A DNA stretch of 43,552 nt from Bacteroidota bacterium (GCA_039111535.1 JBCCIM010000026.1:1-43552), one strand, 5' to 3'; shown: positions 17,162-26,942, counted from the stretch's first letter. Notes: generated from the sequence alone by a model not told the origin. A program made the numbers and translations.

Positions 17162-17704
17162 ATGCAAAGGTTTTTATTAAAAATACGTAAGCGGTATAGA
17201 TACCTGTTTTCAGGGCTCGCTGTTTGCTTGCTGGTGTCGCCGATTTGCGCTTTTGCCCAACAACTGGCCTCGCCATGTACGGCTGACGAAGCTTATACGG
17301 CATTTGATTTCTGGATAGGGGAATGGATAGTTGAAACCGCAGATGGCAATAAAGCCGGAGAAAACAGCATTACCCGCGAGGTAAGTGGCTGTATGTTGCA
17401 GGAGCGGTGGACTTCTGCTCGCGGTTCTTCAGGGCAAAGCATCAATTATTATGATCCATCTGATGGGCTATGGCACCAGGTATGGACCGACGTTGCTGGT
17501 AATATTGGATATTTTGAAGGCGGACTTGAAAACGGTAGTATGGTGCTTAAAGGCAGATGGGTCAATCCGGATGGTAGCAGTTATCTGCTGAATGGCACAT
17601 GGAGCCAGCTTGAAGATGGCCGCGTGCGGCAGCATTTTGAGCAATCCACAGACGACGGAAAAACGTGGTCCACGTGGTTTGACGGGTACTACAGAAAAAA
17701 ATAA
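17162..17704 (+). CDS. Hypothetical secreted protein (DUF1579-like)
   Basis: From the ATG at 17162 it encodes 180 residues; an in-frame ATG at 17135 would add nine. A signal peptide is clear (YLFSGLAVCLLVSPICAFAQ). The mature part opens with FDFWIGEWIVE, a pattern of small lipocalin-like or DUF1579-like proteins. It continues with beta strands typical of a barrel: YYDPSDGLWHQVWTD, YFEGGLENGSMVLKGRW, LLNGTWSQLEDGRVRQHFEQSTDDGKTW. The role is unknown. It is 29 bases downstream of the SDR gene and may share its transcript. Confidence 0.75.
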   Translation: MQRFLLKIRKRYRYLFSGLAVCLLVSPICAFAQQLASPCTADEAYTAFDFWIGEWIVETADGNKAGENSITREVSGCMLQERWTSARGSSGQSINYYDPSDGLWHQVWTDVAGNIGYFEGGLENGSMVLKGRWVNPDGSSYLLNGTWSQLEDGRVRQHFEQSTDDGKTWSTWFDGYYRKK

Positions 17705-17760
17705 AAACCCACGCCATCCTGTTAAGTCCCCACTTGCTGGATGTATCCTACAGAGAAAAT

Positions 17761-18924
17761 ATGCTTGAAGAAGGCAGTTTCAGGCTCATAATGCTGTTGC
17801 TTAGTACAGCACTTGGGCTTTCGTTTTTGATAGAGCGGCTTTTGGAGTTTCTCAATGGTCTGTTTAAAAAGCTGGCGTTCTCGGATCTCGACTGGTTTGA
17901 ACAAAAAGGACAACTTCCTGCTGTTTTGCAACGCGAGGTAAGAGATGAGGATCTGACGGAAGCCGACTTTAATGAGCAATACGAACCGGTGTTGTTCACG
18001 ATGAAAGCCATGGAGGCGCGCAATACATTTGAAACGGCGCAACGCTTCTGGTTGCAACTCATCGGTGTGCTGGCTGGCATTGCCGTTTGTTGGATTGCGA
18101 AATTTGGCTTGTTTGGTCCGCTCGCTGCCTTTGATGGGTTGCAGGGGGGCATGGACTGGGTTTTGACCGGCATCCTGATTGGAGGAGGTTCTCAGCCTAT
18201 CCATTTCTTAATCAAATTCCTTAATCAGCGCCGTGTAGTTGAAGCCGGCCCGCCGGAAGTACTTCCCGTGGTCTCACCATCTGGTGTAATTGTGGATCTT
18301 GGCAACGATCCAGATCCCTTCTTCAAAATCCTCGATGTCCCTTACAACGGCGGGTATCGCCCAGAAACGTTGGAAAACAGAAACATCAGACCCGCACCGC
18401 CGGACTTGATCGTATACCATCATACTGCGCTGCATAGTGATGCTTCATTTTTTGATGTGGTACGGGAAATTGTTGAAGTAAAAGGCTGGTCTACCGGATA
18501 CCACAGCGTGATTGCTGATGATGGCGTAATCAACAACTTTTGCCGATGGGATCGCACGGGGGTTCACGCACTTGGCGTCAACAGCCGTTCACTCGGTATT
18601 GCCCTGAACGGTAATTTCCATTCGCAGCCCGGTGACCCGTTTAGCAATGATAGCGGACAGTTTGGCAATTTACGCCCGACGGATATCCAGTTGCTTTCTG
18701 CTGCCAAAGTTGTTGCGCTTTGGTGCCATCTGTACAACATTCCAGTCAAATTTGGCGAGACCATTGTTTCGCACCGCGATGTGCGGCCTACAGCCTGTTC
18801 GGGATCGAATTTCCCGTATGACGCCTTTGAGGCGTTGGTAAAAAACTGTTTTGAAGCATGGCAATCCCACGACGCGCAAACTGAACTGATTTTTTACAAG
18901 CAGAAACAGCTTATTTACGCCTGA
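17761..18924 (+). CDS. Membrane-anchored amidase_2 (PGRP-like) peptidoglycan amidase
   Basis: From ATG 17761 it encodes 387 residues; a TTG nine codons upstream is also in frame. The N-terminal 160 residues form a membrane module with helices near 8-30, 98-118 and 130-150. It contains SFLIERLLEFL and TGILIGGGSQPIHFLIKFL (136-154). From about 215 it is a zinc N-acetylmuramoyl-L-alanine amidase of the T7 lysozyme/PGRP fold. That domain has YHHTA with a zinc His near 220, STGYHSVI, and SHRDVRPTACSGSNFP with His338 and Cys346. The amidase domain probably acts on peptidoglycan while held at the inner membrane. The next gene encodes a protein with the same membrane module alone. Confidence 0.88.
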   Translation: MLEEGSFRLIMLLLSTALGLSFLIERLLEFLNGLFKKLAFSDLDWFEQKGQLPAVLQREVRDEDLTEADFNEQYEPVLFTMKAMEARNTFETAQRFWLQLIGVLAGIAVCWIAKFGLFGPLAAFDGLQGGMDWVLTGILIGGGSQPIHFLIKFLNQRRVVEAGPPEVLPVVSPSGVIVDLGNDPDPFFKILDVPYNGGYRPETLENRNIRPAPPDLIVYHHTALHSDASFFDVVREIVEVKGWSTGYHSVIADDGVINNFCRWDRTGVHALGVNSRSLGIALNGNFHSQPGDPFSNDSGQFGNLRPTDIQLLSAAKVVALWCHLYNIPVKFGETIVSHRDVRPTACSGSNFPYDAFEALVKNCFEAWQSHDAQTELIFYKQKQLIYA

Positions 18925-18957
18925 TTTTTACACCACATAGTCTATCTAAAAAAGACC

Positions 18958-19560
18958 ATGGAAACGATACTTACGATTACCTACCTCTACATGCTGGTAT
19001 TGCTGATGGCCCTGCTGATTGAGCGGGTGATGGAGGTTATCATGACAATTTGGAATGTTGTGGAAGTCCGATTGCAGGCGCATCATTTCTGGAATCAGCG
19101 GACAGAAACGTTAATGAAGCGTTTTGCTGCGCAAGTTGAATCTAAACGAGCCAGAAATGCGCTGCATTCGCTTGGCCTGAGCCGGCGTATTCGTCAGTAT
19201 ACAGACATCGAACAGGAAATTCGGCCCGGGCAATCCATTGAGTTTTCCAGCGAAGCCGTACGCTATGCCTTTGTCCGCACGTTTGCTTTTTTTGCAACCT
19301 CCGCTATGGGCATTGGTCTGTGTCTTCTGGCTGATGTAAACCTCATCGCTATCATCAAGCAGGCGCTTGCGCCGCAATCGATTCCTGTGTTGGATGCCCT
19401 GGGTGAACCGCTGCAGCATCTGGTAAGCGGATTGGTCATTGGCCTTGGTGCTGAGCCAGTCCACCGTGTAATTAAAGGCCTCGAAGCGGCAAGGGATTGG
19501 CTCGACAAACGTAACCGCCTCAACAACGCGCTTTCTGAGTCAATCCAGATTCGGGGGTGA
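18958..19560 (+). CDS. Membrane protein sharing the membrane module of its neighbour
   Basis: This 200-residue protein has no recognised catalytic domain. It has an N-terminal membrane helix (about 7-30) with LMALLIERVMEVI, an amphipathic basic middle (about 40-95), and two further hydrophobic segments (about 105-135 and 150-172). It ends in the motif SGLVIGLGAEPVHRVIKGL (157-175). The IERxxE motif and the GxxIGxGxxPxHxxIKxL motif match those in the membrane part of the amidase gene 33 bases upstream, in the same order and spacing class. The two are therefore paralogous modules in one operon. A scaffold or holin-like role is possible but unproven. Confidence 0.8.
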   Translation: METILTITYLYMLVLLMALLIERVMEVIMTIWNVVEVRLQAHHFWNQRTETLMKRFAAQVESKRARNALHSLGLSRRIRQYTDIEQEIRPGQSIEFSSEAVRYAFVRTFAFFATSAMGIGLCLLADVNLIAIIKQALAPQSIPVLDALGEPLQHLVSGLVIGLGAEPVHRVIKGLEAARDWLDKRNRLNNALSESIQIRG

Positions 19561-19658
19561 GTTTGGTGGCGTTTTGGAAACTGGTATTTAGCCAATTTTT
19601 AGGAACGACGCTATAGCAGAATTATAGCACAATAAAAGTCACGCGGTATGCCATGCAA

Positions 19659-19695
19659 AAACACCCGTTGGGTCTTCAAGACCCGACGGGTGTTT
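19659..19695 (-). terminator. Strong hairpin terminator at the end of the cox-like operon
   Basis: A stem of about 17 bp (19659-19675 with 19679-19695, one G/T wobble) contains ACACCCGTTGGGTCT. On the minus strand it ends in GGGTGTTTTTGC, a T-run that suits termination of the operon whose last stop is at 19788. On the plus strand only three T follow, but it can also end transcription from the membrane-protein gene. Confidence 0.88.
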
Positions 19696-19787
19696 CACAA
19701 AAGACGTATTTCGCTACAAAAACGCACCTTCTTCTTCGATAAAATCCCAAATAAATACTACTTCATGTAGCGTGGATCAATCGTATG

Positions 19788-20957
19788 CTACCTGATCTGT
19801 GCAAGCACCTTTGTCAGCTGCTCGAGAGAGACCAGGTTGTGCACGGGTAACAAGTGGTCTACGTAGGGGAGGGCGGCTTGCATGCCCTGGGTGAGGGGTT
19901 CGTAATTGCTATACCCCATGAGCGGATTGAGCCAGATAAGCTGGTGGCAACTGCGACGCAGGCGCTGCATTTCTGATGAAAGTACGGTCGTATCTCCCCG
20001 GTCCCACCCATCGCTGATGATGAGTACGACACTGTTGCTTTTCATAACACGACGCAGCCAGGTGAAGTTGAACGTTTTAATTGCATCGCCAATTTTAGTC
20101 CCTCCGGCCCAGTCTAGCACTTCTTTAGAAACAGCCGCAAGGGCTGCATCTACATCCTGGTGTTTCAAGTGGTGGGTGATGCGAGTTATACGAGTCCCAA
20201 AGACAAAGCTTTCTACGCTTCGTTTGTCTGCCGTAAGCAGGTGCATGAAGTGGAGGAGCATCTGTGCATACCGCTCCATGGATCCACTGATATCGCAGAT
20301 GAGCACAACCGGACGCGGTTTTTTCTTTTTTGCAAGATGGGCCAGACGCAGTAATTCCCCTGCATGCCGGCTGCTGTCTCTTACCGTGGCGCGGAAATCG
20401 AGTTTAATGCCGCGAGACGCAGGCAGCAGCCTCCTCGAGGCGTAGGGCGGAATCGGCCACTTGAAACGTGCCACGTATTGCTTGGCAGTTGCGATATCTG
20501 CATTGGTAAACGCAGCAAAGTCTTTTTGTCGAAGGATCTCTGTCTGGCTGTAGGTTACAATTTGCTCGAGCTCAATTTCCGTTGCTGAGGTCTGTTCGCT
20601 TCGTTTTTTAGGCTTGGGTTTCTGGTGCTCTCTCAGCGCTTCCTGGATGCGGTGGTAGCCGCCGGCGCTGGCATTTACCGGAATTTGTGTTTGCTGAAGC
20701 AGCCATTGCATCACCTTGGGGAATTTGGTTGGTGCTTTCCAGAAAAGCTTGAAGGCCAAGTCAAAAAGTTCGCGTTCTTCGTGGCGACTAACAAGGCAGG
20801 CATGCAGCGCATTTTTGACATCTTCTTTCTCTGATACGCCCACATGCGCAACAGCTTCAAGTGCCACCATCATTTGTGCCGGGCCAATGGCAAAGCCAAG
20901 CCGGCGCAACACCCGGCCAAAAGCAACAACGTGATCTGAAAACGAATGCGCTTCCAT
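19788..20957 (-). CDS. coxE: VWA domain protein, CoxE type
   Basis: CoxE-like proteins work with a MoxR-type ATPase (CoxD) in maturing the metal site of CO-dehydrogenase-like enzymes. This one has 389 residues. The N-terminal half is helical and charged. The von Willebrand A domain begins near 215 with the MIDAS motif DISGS (222-226), a later Thr in WAGGTKIGDA and Asp in IISDGWDRGD. That is a complete metal-ion adhesion site. Its ATG overlaps the moaA stop (TAATG), so it is translationally coupled, and it is the last gene of the operon. Confidence 0.9.
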   Translation of the reverse strand: MEAHSFSDHVVAFGRVLRRLGFAIGPAQMMVALEAVAHVGVSEKEDVKNALHACLVSRHEERELFDLAFKLFWKAPTKFPKVMQWLLQQTQIPVNASAGGYHRIQEALREHQKPKPKKRSEQTSATEIELEQIVTYSQTEILRQKDFAAFTNADIATAKQYVARFKWPIPPYASRRLLPASRGIKLDFRATVRDSSRHAGELLRLAHLAKKKKPRPVVLICDISGSMERYAQMLLHFMHLLTADKRSVESFVFGTRITRITHHLKHQDVDAALAAVSKEVLDWAGGTKIGDAIKTFNFTWLRRVMKSNSVVLIISDGWDRGDTTVLSSEMQRLRRSCHQLIWLNPLMGYSNYEPLTQGMQAALPYVDHLLPVHNLVSLEQLTKVLAQIR

Positions 20958-21946
20958 TAGCCGCCAATAAGGATCATGGGGCGGTTTTCCATGTCTTTCA
21001 GGTTGTACATACCGGCATGAGCGGCTTTTTTTCGTTGTACAGCCGCCTGGATAATGGTACCCAGTTCTTCATCAGATGCGCCAGTGCGCATCGCATCACG
21101 CAAACTCACTTCAGCATTGCCAAAGAGACATACTTTCAGGTTGCCATCCGCAGTAAGGCGCAACCGGTTACACGATCCACAAAACTGCTCACTCATCGAA
21201 GTGATGAAGCCTACCTGGCCCGCATAACCCGGTACCTTGTATGTTTTTGAGGTGTCATTCGGCCCATCCTCACACCGCGCAAGTGTTGGGTGCTCCTGCT
21301 CGATAATCGAAATCATATCTTTGTAGGAGAGGAATTGGGTATCATTCCAGCCGTTGCCGCCAAACGGCATATACTCGATAAACCGCACTTCAATTTGCTT
21401 GTCGCGTGTAAGGGATACGAAGTCGGCAAGCTCGTTCTCATTGAAGTTTTTCATCACCACGCAATTGACCTTTACTGGTGCGTAGCCATATTCAAGGGCT
21501 AGGTCAATGGCCTGCATGACCAGGTCAAAGCCTTTCCTCCGGGTGATGAACTCAAACTTTTTAGGATTCAGCGTATCCAGGCTGATGTTCATCAAATTGA
21601 TGCCTGCTGCGTGCATCATTTTAATTTTCTTGGGGACGAGCAAGCCATTGGTCGTAATGGCAAAGGTCTCAATACCTTCAATTTTCCCGAGCCTGGCAAG
21701 CAACTTGTCGACATCCTTTCTAACAAGGGGCTCACCACCGGTAAGCCGGATTTTGTTTACGCCGGCTGCAGCAAAAAGCCGGACAAGCCGCTCGATTTCC
21801 TCGAACGTCATGATGTGATCTTGTGGCTGCAGTTGTACCCCTTCTTCCGGCATACAATACTGGCACCTGAGATTACAGCGTTCTGTGAGCGAAATACGCA
21901 GGTAGCTGTGAAAACGGCCAAAGGTGTCTGTAAGTATTTCTGACAT
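20957..21946 (-). CDS. moaA: GTP 3',8-cyclase MoaA (molybdenum cofactor biosynthesis)
   Basis: MoaA is a radical-SAM enzyme catalysing the first step of molybdopterin synthesis. The protein has 329 residues. The SAM-binding Fe-S cysteines are in CNLRCQYC (24, 28, 31), followed by the [12 protein letters not shown] segment. The second cluster is in [21 protein letters not shown], and the protein ends with the required double glycine (MILIGG). Its position inside a molybdenum hydroxylase operon, coupled to coxE, suggests a dedicated supply of cofactor. The other pterin genes (moaC, moaD, moaE, moeA) are not in the window. The leader region upstream contains a hairpin. Confidence 0.97.
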   Translation of the reverse strand: MSEILTDTFGRFHSYLRISLTERCNLRCQYCMPEEGVQLQPQDHIMTFEEIERLVRLFAAAGVNKIRLTGGEPLVRKDVDKLLARLGKIEGIETFAITTNGLLVPKKIKMMHAAGINLMNISLDTLNPKKFEFITRRKGFDLVMQAIDLALEYGYAPVKVNCVVMKNFNENELADFVSLTRDKQIEVRFIEYMPFGGNGWNDTQFLSYKDMISIIEQEHPTLARCEDGPNDTSKTYKVPGYAGQVGFITSMSEQFCGSCNRLRLTADGNLKVCLFGNAEVSLRDAMRTGASDEELGTIIQAAVQRKKAAHAGMYNLKDMENRPMILIGG

Positions 21947-21972
21947 CCTGAATTACGTATCCAACGTTTAGC

Positions 21973-22015
21973 AAAAAAGGCGAACGGAGTGCCCGAAAGT
22001 TGTCGGGGGAAGCAC
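21973..22015 (-). promoter_or_regulatory. Hairpin and T-run in the moaA leader
   Basis: On the minus strand, arms GTGC and CCCGA pair with TCGGG and GCAC (22015 to 21989, with a small bulge). A run of six T follows ten bases later (21978-21973), 27 bases before the moaA start. It may be an attenuator or leftover terminator after the ATPase gene. It does not show a Moco riboswitch that I can recognise. Confidence 0.4.
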
Positions 22016-22084
22016 AAGGATCCGGCTGATGAGACCGCGCCATAAAAGTTGCGTTACGGCAATTCCTAATATACATCATAGGTG

Positions 22085-22999
22085 TTAGTGCTGCATGTCA
22101 GCGAGCCTTACACGGGCTTGCTCAAGAAGCGTGGTCGCCTGCGATCCTGACACCTTGCTGATGTCGTCGCGATATTTCAGGAGTGTACCCAGCGTATCGT
22201 CAACAACCTCAGCGTTCAGTTCATTTTGTCCAAGGAGCATGAGTGCACGGGACCAGTCGATGGTTTCAGCAACGCCTGGCTGTTTATACAAATCAGTTGT
22301 ACGAAGTTCGTGTAAGAAAGCCACAACTTGTTTCGCAAGGCTCTCGGCAAGCCCCGGGACCCGTGTGCGGATAATGGCGAGCTCCTTTTCGAATGCAGGA
22401 TAATCAACCCAATGGTACAGACACCGGCGTTTCAGCGCATCATGTATTTCACGGGTTCGGTTTGAGGTGATAACTACGTGCGGGGGGATGGTTGCTTTGA
22501 TGGTCCCTATTTCTGGTATGGTGATCTGGAAGTCAGAGAGGAGTTCAAGCAGGAACGCCTCAAATTCTTCATCAGCCCGGTCGAGTTCATCGATCAGTAG
22601 CACGATGGGCACTTCCTTTGTGCCAGCTTCAAGTGCATTCAAGAGGGGGCGTTTGATCAGGTAGGACTCCCCAAAGATCTCTTGCTGGATAACGGAGCGA
22701 TCCTGGCCCTGCTCTGCTTCGAGCATACGGATTTGCAGGATCTGACGGGCGTAATTCCATTCGTATACTGCAGTGTTTACATCCAGTCCCTCGTAACACT
22801 GTAGCCTGATGAGTTGTCCGCCCAGCATGGTTGCCAGCACTTTGGCAACTTCGGTTTTGCCGACGCCGGCTTCTCCCTCAAGAAAAAGCGGGCGCTGCAT
22901 GTTCAGGGCCAGAAACAGTGCGGTCGCGAGGCTACGGTCTGCAATATAATCGTGGGCACGCAACCCTTCCTGAACAGCTTCGATGCTGGCGTACGGCAT
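22085..22999 (-). CDS. coxD: MoxR-family AAA+ ATPase, CoxD type
   Basis: This 304-residue AAA+ ATPase has Walker A GEAGVGKT (42-49) and Walker B IVLLIDELD (132-140). It also has VVITSNRTREIHDALKRRCLYHWVDYP, which carries sensor 1 and the arginine finger. The segment LQCYEGLDVNTAVYEWNYARQIL is typical of the MoxR subgroup found beside CO-dehydrogenase-like genes. CoxD is thought to remodel the apo-enzyme during metal-centre assembly, together with the VWA partner CoxE two genes downstream. The length is normal. It is 153 bases after coxM. Confidence 0.9.
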   Translation of the reverse strand: MPYASIEAVQEGLRAHDYIADRSLATALFLALNMQRPLFLEGEAGVGKTEVAKVLATMLGGQLIRLQCYEGLDVNTAVYEWNYARQILQIRMLEAEQGQDRSVIQQEIFGESYLIKRPLLNALEAGTKEVPIVLLIDELDRADEEFEAFLLELLSDFQITIPEIGTIKATIPPHVVITSNRTREIHDALKRRCLYHWVDYPAFEKELAIIRTRVPGLAESLAKQVVAFLHELRTTDLYKQPGVAETIDWSRALMLLGQNELNAEVVDDTLGTLLKYRDDISKVSGSQATTLLEQARVRLADMQH

Positions 23000-23152
23000 A
23001 GTGTGACTACTGAAGGTGGAAAAACAACAAATATCTCCGGGAATAACGACCCAAGTATAAACTTCGTTGCATGTTGGTGGCCCAAGATGTCTTCAGCTTA
23101 CAAACAGATCATTAAGCCCAAAGATATTTGTCTACTAACCAGTATGGCAGCA

Positions 23153-24019
23153 TTATCCGCGAGCTTGTTTTGCCGCAGCCATAATTGCACGGCGAGCCAT
23201 TACACCACACAAATGTGCGCGGTATGCGGCGCTGCCACTGAGGTCGCTCAGCATATCATCTTCATCCGGTTTATGCTGACAGGCTGCTGCAATGCTTTCG
23301 CCGTCCAGTGCCGTGCCTTTAAGCGCATCTTCCATAGCTGTTGCCCGGAAGGCGCAGGGTGCAGCACCTGTAATGCCAATGCGAGCATCAACGCAGCGGC
23401 TGCCATCCATAGTGATGTGTGCTGCAACGCCGACAACTGCAAAGCGGGATGCCGGATTGGGAAACTTGGCATATGCCGTACCACTGCTTGCGCCGCCGGC
23501 AGGGAAGGAGACGCGGGTAATGATTTCTGCATCGTCCAGGGCAGTGTCAAACATACCCGTGAAAAAGTCATCTGCGGAAATATTGCGCGCACCATTGGGG
23601 CCATGCACGGCAATTGTTGCATTTAGCGCGAGTACAATCGCCGGATAATCAGCGGCCGGGTCGGCATGGGCAAGGCTGCCGCCGATGGTGCCTTTGTTAC
23701 GCACCTGCGGATCGCCAATACCCGACGCCGTCTCTGCTACAGCCGAACAGTGTTGCTTCACTATATCCGACATCTCAACGGAGCGGTGCGTGGCCATTGC
23801 ACCAATGTGTACCTGATTGCCAGAGGCTTCAATGCCATCAAGCCCAGAAATCCCACTGAGATCAACAAGCATGGTTGGTGCATTGAGGCGGAGCTTCATT
23901 GTGGGAATGAGGCTGTGTCCACCTGCCAGCAACTTGGCTTCGTCTCCGTGGGACTGTAATTGCGCAACTGCTTCTTCTATGGAGCCGGCGCGCTGGTATT
24001 CAAATGAATTGGGAGTCAT
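23153..24019 (-). CDS. coxM: FAD-binding medium subunit of a CO-dehydrogenase-like molybdenum hydroxylase
   Basis: This subunit passes electrons from the Fe-S subunit to FAD. From the ATG at 24019 it has 288 residues. FAD-binding motifs are AGGHSLIPTMKLRL near the N-terminus and TIGGSLAHADPAADYP (the AGGxS and TIGG loops of this family). The start at 24019 gives MTPNSFEYQRAGSIEEA, as in relatives; an upstream in-frame ATG at 24064 would add 15 residues and nearly touch coxL. It sits between coxL and the CoxD-type ATPase gene. Confidence 0.95.
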   Translation of the reverse strand: MTPNSFEYQRAGSIEEAVAQLQSHGDEAKLLAGGHSLIPTMKLRLNAPTMLVDLSGISGLDGIEASGNQVHIGAMATHRSVEMSDIVKQHCSAVAETASGIGDPQVRNKGTIGGSLAHADPAADYPAIVLALNATIAVHGPNGARNISADDFFTGMFDTALDDAEIITRVSFPAGGASSGTAYAKFPNPASRFAVVGVAAHITMDGSRCVDARIGITGAAPCAFRATAMEDALKGTALDGESIAAACQHKPDEDDMLSDLSGSAAYRAHLCGVMARRAIMAAAKQARG

Positions 24020-24073
24020 AATATGGGATAAGAAATTTGGTCTTTGCTGGAAAAAGGAAATCACACGGGTTGG

Positions 24074-26422
24074 TTATGACTTCCCGTTTTGCAGAGCCTG
24101 CCAGACACGCTCTGGTGTCATTGGCATGTCGAGGTCGCGAATGCCGTGGCTGTAGAGCGCGTCGATCACAGCGTTGGCAACACAGGCGGTTGCTGCGATA
24201 GCGCCGGCTTCCCCAACGCCCTTGGCACCCAGTGGATTGTGCGGGCAAGGCGTAACGGTCCGGTCTGTTTCAAACTGCGGGAAATTATCTGCTTTAGGCA
24301 GGTTGTAATCCATAAATGAACCGGTGACCAACTGGCCGGCGTCGTCGTAGTGCGCGCCTTCAAAGAGGGCCTGGCCGATGCCTTGCGCAAGGCCACCGTG
24401 TACCTGGCCGTCTACAATCATCGGGTTGATGACGTTACCCACATCATCCACACAAACATATCGGAGGAGGTCAACTTTGCCCGTTTCGGGGTCGATCTCA
24501 ACCACCGAAATGTGCGAGCCGAAGGGGAAGGTGAAGTTGACCGGATCGTAAAATCCGTTTTCTTCGAGCCCCGGTTCAAGGCCTTCCGGATAATCGTGGG
24601 GGATGTAGGCGGTTAGCGCAACATCACCAAAAGAAACGGAGCGGTCTGTACCTTTTACAGTGAAATTACCGTCTGAAAAGTCCAGGTCGTCTTCTGAGGC
24701 TTCCAGCTTGTGGGCAGCTATTTTACGGGCTTTGGCTTTTACTTTGTCGAGTGCTTTTACGATAGCGCTGCCACCCACTGCAAGGCTACGCGAGCCGTAG
24801 GTGCCCATCCCAAACGGAATCTGCGCTGTGTCGCCGTGTACCACTTCGACGTCGCCCATATCTACCCCTAACTCAGAAGCCACAATTTGGGCGAACGTCG
24901 TTTCGTGGCCCTGGCCGTGTGAATGGGATCCGGTGTACACCTGTACCTTTCCAGTAGGATGAACCCGAATCGAGGCACTTTCATAGAGGCCGGCGCGGCC
25001 ACCGAGTAAGCCTACAACTTTGGAGGGTGCAATACCGCAAGCTTCAATAAAAGCGGAGAAGCCAATGCCAAGCAGCCGGCCTTCAGCCCGCGCTTTTTTC
25101 TGTTCTTCACGGAGTGCTTTATAATCAATGATTTCAAGCGACTTATCCAGCGCACCTTCATAGTTGCCGCTGTCATATTGAAGGGCAACCGGGGTGTCGT
25201 AAGGGAAGGCGTCGGGGGGAATGAAATTCTGCCGGCGGAGTTCTGCCGGATCTCTACCCATTTCGTGCGCAGCGAGGTCTACCAGCCGTTCTACAAGATA
25301 GGTTGCTTCGGGGCGGCCAGCGCCGCGGTAGGCGTCTACCGGCACGGTGTGCGTCATCACTCCCAGTACATTCACATAGATGTTGGGGGTCCGATACTGG
25401 CCGGCGAGCAACGTGCCGTAGAGGTATGTTGGTACGGCGCCTGAGAAAGTCGAGAGGTAGGCGCCAAGGTTGGCGAGGGTCTTCACGCGCAGGGCAACCA
25501 TGTTGCCGTCTGCATCAAACGCCATTTCAGCATCGGACTGGTGGTCGCGGCCATGGGCGTCTGTGATAAAGCTTTCGCTTCTTACAGCGGTCCATTTAAC
25601 GGGCCGGCCGATTTTTCTGGTTGTCCATGCGCAAATGGCTTCTTCCGGGTAATGGAAAATCTTGCTACCAAATCCACCCCCAACATCAGGCGAAACCACG
25701 CGCACTTTGTGCTCTGGCAGACCGAGGACGAACGCACACATCAACAGGCGGATGAGGTGAGGGTTTTGAGAACTGGTGTAAAGCGTGAGCTCGTCGCGTG
25801 CACTGTTGTAGTCACCTATGGCAGAACGCGGTTCAATGGCATTGGCCACCAGGCGCTGGTTTTTGAAACTCAGGCTGGTCACGTGGTGCGCGCTTGCTAT
25901 CGCTGCATCGGTTGCTTCTTTGTCGCCTAATTCCCAGTTAAACGACGTGTTGTTGGGTGCGCCGTCGTGTACTTGCGGTGCATCGCTTTTGAGTGCTGCA
26001 GAAGAATCTGTAACAGCCGGCAGGACGCCGTAATCAACAAACACATGCTCGGCTGCTTCAATTGCCTGGGCTTTGGTTTCTGCAATCAGGACTGCAATGC
26101 TGTCTCCTACATGCCGCGCTTTGTCGGGCGCAAGCGGGTAGTGGGGGGGCTCCTTCTGATCCTCGCCAATCGCCCAGCCATTGGGTAGCGACAGCACGCC
26201 GTCGTCTACCATATCTTTGCCTGTGAAAAATGCCACCACACCCGGCATTTTCATGGCTTCGCTGGCATCAATCGAATTGATGGTGGCGTGTGCATGTGGG
26301 CTGCGTATGATATACGCGTATGTCATCTTTGGCAGTACGATATCGTCTGTATACTGCCCTTGACCTGTTACAAACCGCTTGTCCTCAACTCTTTTGACCG
26401 CTGATCCAATATATCCTAACAT
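24074..26422 (-). CDS. coxL: Molybdopterin-binding large subunit, form II CO-dehydrogenase-like
   Basis: This 782-residue catalytic subunit binds the Mo-molybdopterin cytosine dinucleotide. Visible landmarks are [22 protein letters not shown] at the N-terminus, DVGGGFGSK near 246-254, the active-site loop AYRGAGR at about 364-370, [27 protein letters not shown], and the catalytic glutamate in GAKGVGEAG (about 738). The AYRGAGR loop marks form II; genuine CO-oxidising form I enzymes carry AYxCSFR with the copper-binding cysteine. The protein is full length and 55 bases downstream of coxS. The substrate is not known. Confidence 0.95.
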   Translation of the reverse strand: MLGYIGSAVKRVEDKRFVTGQGQYTDDIVLPKMTYAYIIRSPHAHATINSIDASEAMKMPGVVAFFTGKDMVDDGVLSLPNGWAIGEDQKEPPHYPLAPDKARHVGDSIAVLIAETKAQAIEAAEHVFVDYGVLPAVTDSSAALKSDAPQVHDGAPNNTSFNWELGDKEATDAAIASAHHVTSLSFKNQRLVANAIEPRSAIGDYNSARDELTLYTSSQNPHLIRLLMCAFVLGLPEHKVRVVSPDVGGGFGSKIFHYPEEAICAWTTRKIGRPVKWTAVRSESFITDAHGRDHQSDAEMAFDADGNMVALRVKTLANLGAYLSTFSGAVPTYLYGTLLAGQYRTPNIYVNVLGVMTHTVPVDAYRGAGRPEATYLVERLVDLAAHEMGRDPAELRRQNFIPPDAFPYDTPVALQYDSGNYEGALDKSLEIIDYKALREEQKKARAEGRLLGIGFSAFIEACGIAPSKVVGLLGGRAGLYESASIRVHPTGKVQVYTGSHSHGQGHETTFAQIVASELGVDMGDVEVVHGDTAQIPFGMGTYGSRSLAVGGSAIVKALDKVKAKARKIAAHKLEASEDDLDFSDGNFTVKGTDRSVSFGDVALTAYIPHDYPEGLEPGLEENGFYDPVNFTFPFGSHISVVEIDPETGKVDLLRYVCVDDVGNVINPMIVDGQVHGGLAQGIGQALFEGAHYDDAGQLVTGSFMDYNLPKADNFPQFETDRTVTPCPHNPLGAKGVGEAGAIAATACVANAVIDALYSHGIRDLDMPMTPERVWQALQNGKS

Positions 26423-26477
26423 AATGTCGATTAATTCTGGAAGTTCGATAAATAGCGATGTGATGCAGACATGAGGA

Positions 26478-26942
26478 CTACATGTTTGCTGCTGCCGTTT
26501 GGATGGCCTTTACGATATTTTGGTAGCCTGTGCACCGACAGTAATTCCCTTCCAGCGCATGCCTGATTTCACCTTCGGATGGATCAGGATTGTGTTTGAG
26601 GAGGTCGGCTGCAGCCATAATGACGCCTGGGGTACAGAAGCCGCATTGCAAGCCATGCTCTTGTTTAAAGCCCGCCTGCAGCGGATGCAAGGTGCCATTG
26701 GTGGCCATGCCTTCGATTGTGGTCACTTCGCTACCATCTGCCTGAACGGCAAACATGGTACAAGATTTTACCGAAGTGCCGTTGACGTGAACAGTGCAGG
26801 CACCGCATTGGCTTGTGTCGCAGCCAACATGGGTACCGGTCAGAGAGAGGTGCTCTCTCAGAAAATCTACAAGCAGGGTACGAGGTTCGACCTCCGCGGC
26901 ATGCTCAACGCCATTCACGGAGACTTTGATGGATTGCGTCAT
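26478..26942 (-). CDS. coxS: 2Fe-2S small subunit of the molybdenum hydroxylase
   Basis: This subunit carries two [2Fe-2S] clusters that take electrons from the Mo site. It has 154 residues, the normal size. The plant-type cluster motif is [22 protein letters not shown]. The second cluster lies in CGFCTPG and in the [12 protein letters not shown] stretch. The order coxS-coxL-coxM is the form II order; known form I loci are usually coxM-coxS-coxL. A 196-base gap separates it from the sulfurtransferase gene upstream, so an internal promoter is possible. Confidence 0.96.
   Translation of the reverse strand: MTQSIKVSVNGVEHAAEVEPRTLLVDFLREHLSLTGTHVGCDTSQCGACTVHVNGTSVKSCTMFAVQADGSEVTTIEGMATNGTLHPLQAGFKQEHGLQCGFCTPGVIMAAADLLKHNPDPSEGEIRHALEGNYCRCTGYQNIVKAIQTAAANM

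Noticed and set aside
21947-22084. Moco riboswitch before moaA
   Set aside because: A hairpin is present, but I cannot match the conserved Moco motif. I only list it as a leader structure.
22814-23626. A 270-codon open frame on the plus strand across coxM and coxD
   Set aside because: It is antisense to two well-supported genes, is Cys- and Ala-rich without recognisable motifs, and has no ribosome binding site.
24074-26942. Classic CO-oxidising (form I) carbon monoxide dehydrogenase
   Set aside because: The active-site loop is AYRGAGR, not AYxCSFR, so the copper-binding Cys is missing. I call it form II with unknown substrate.
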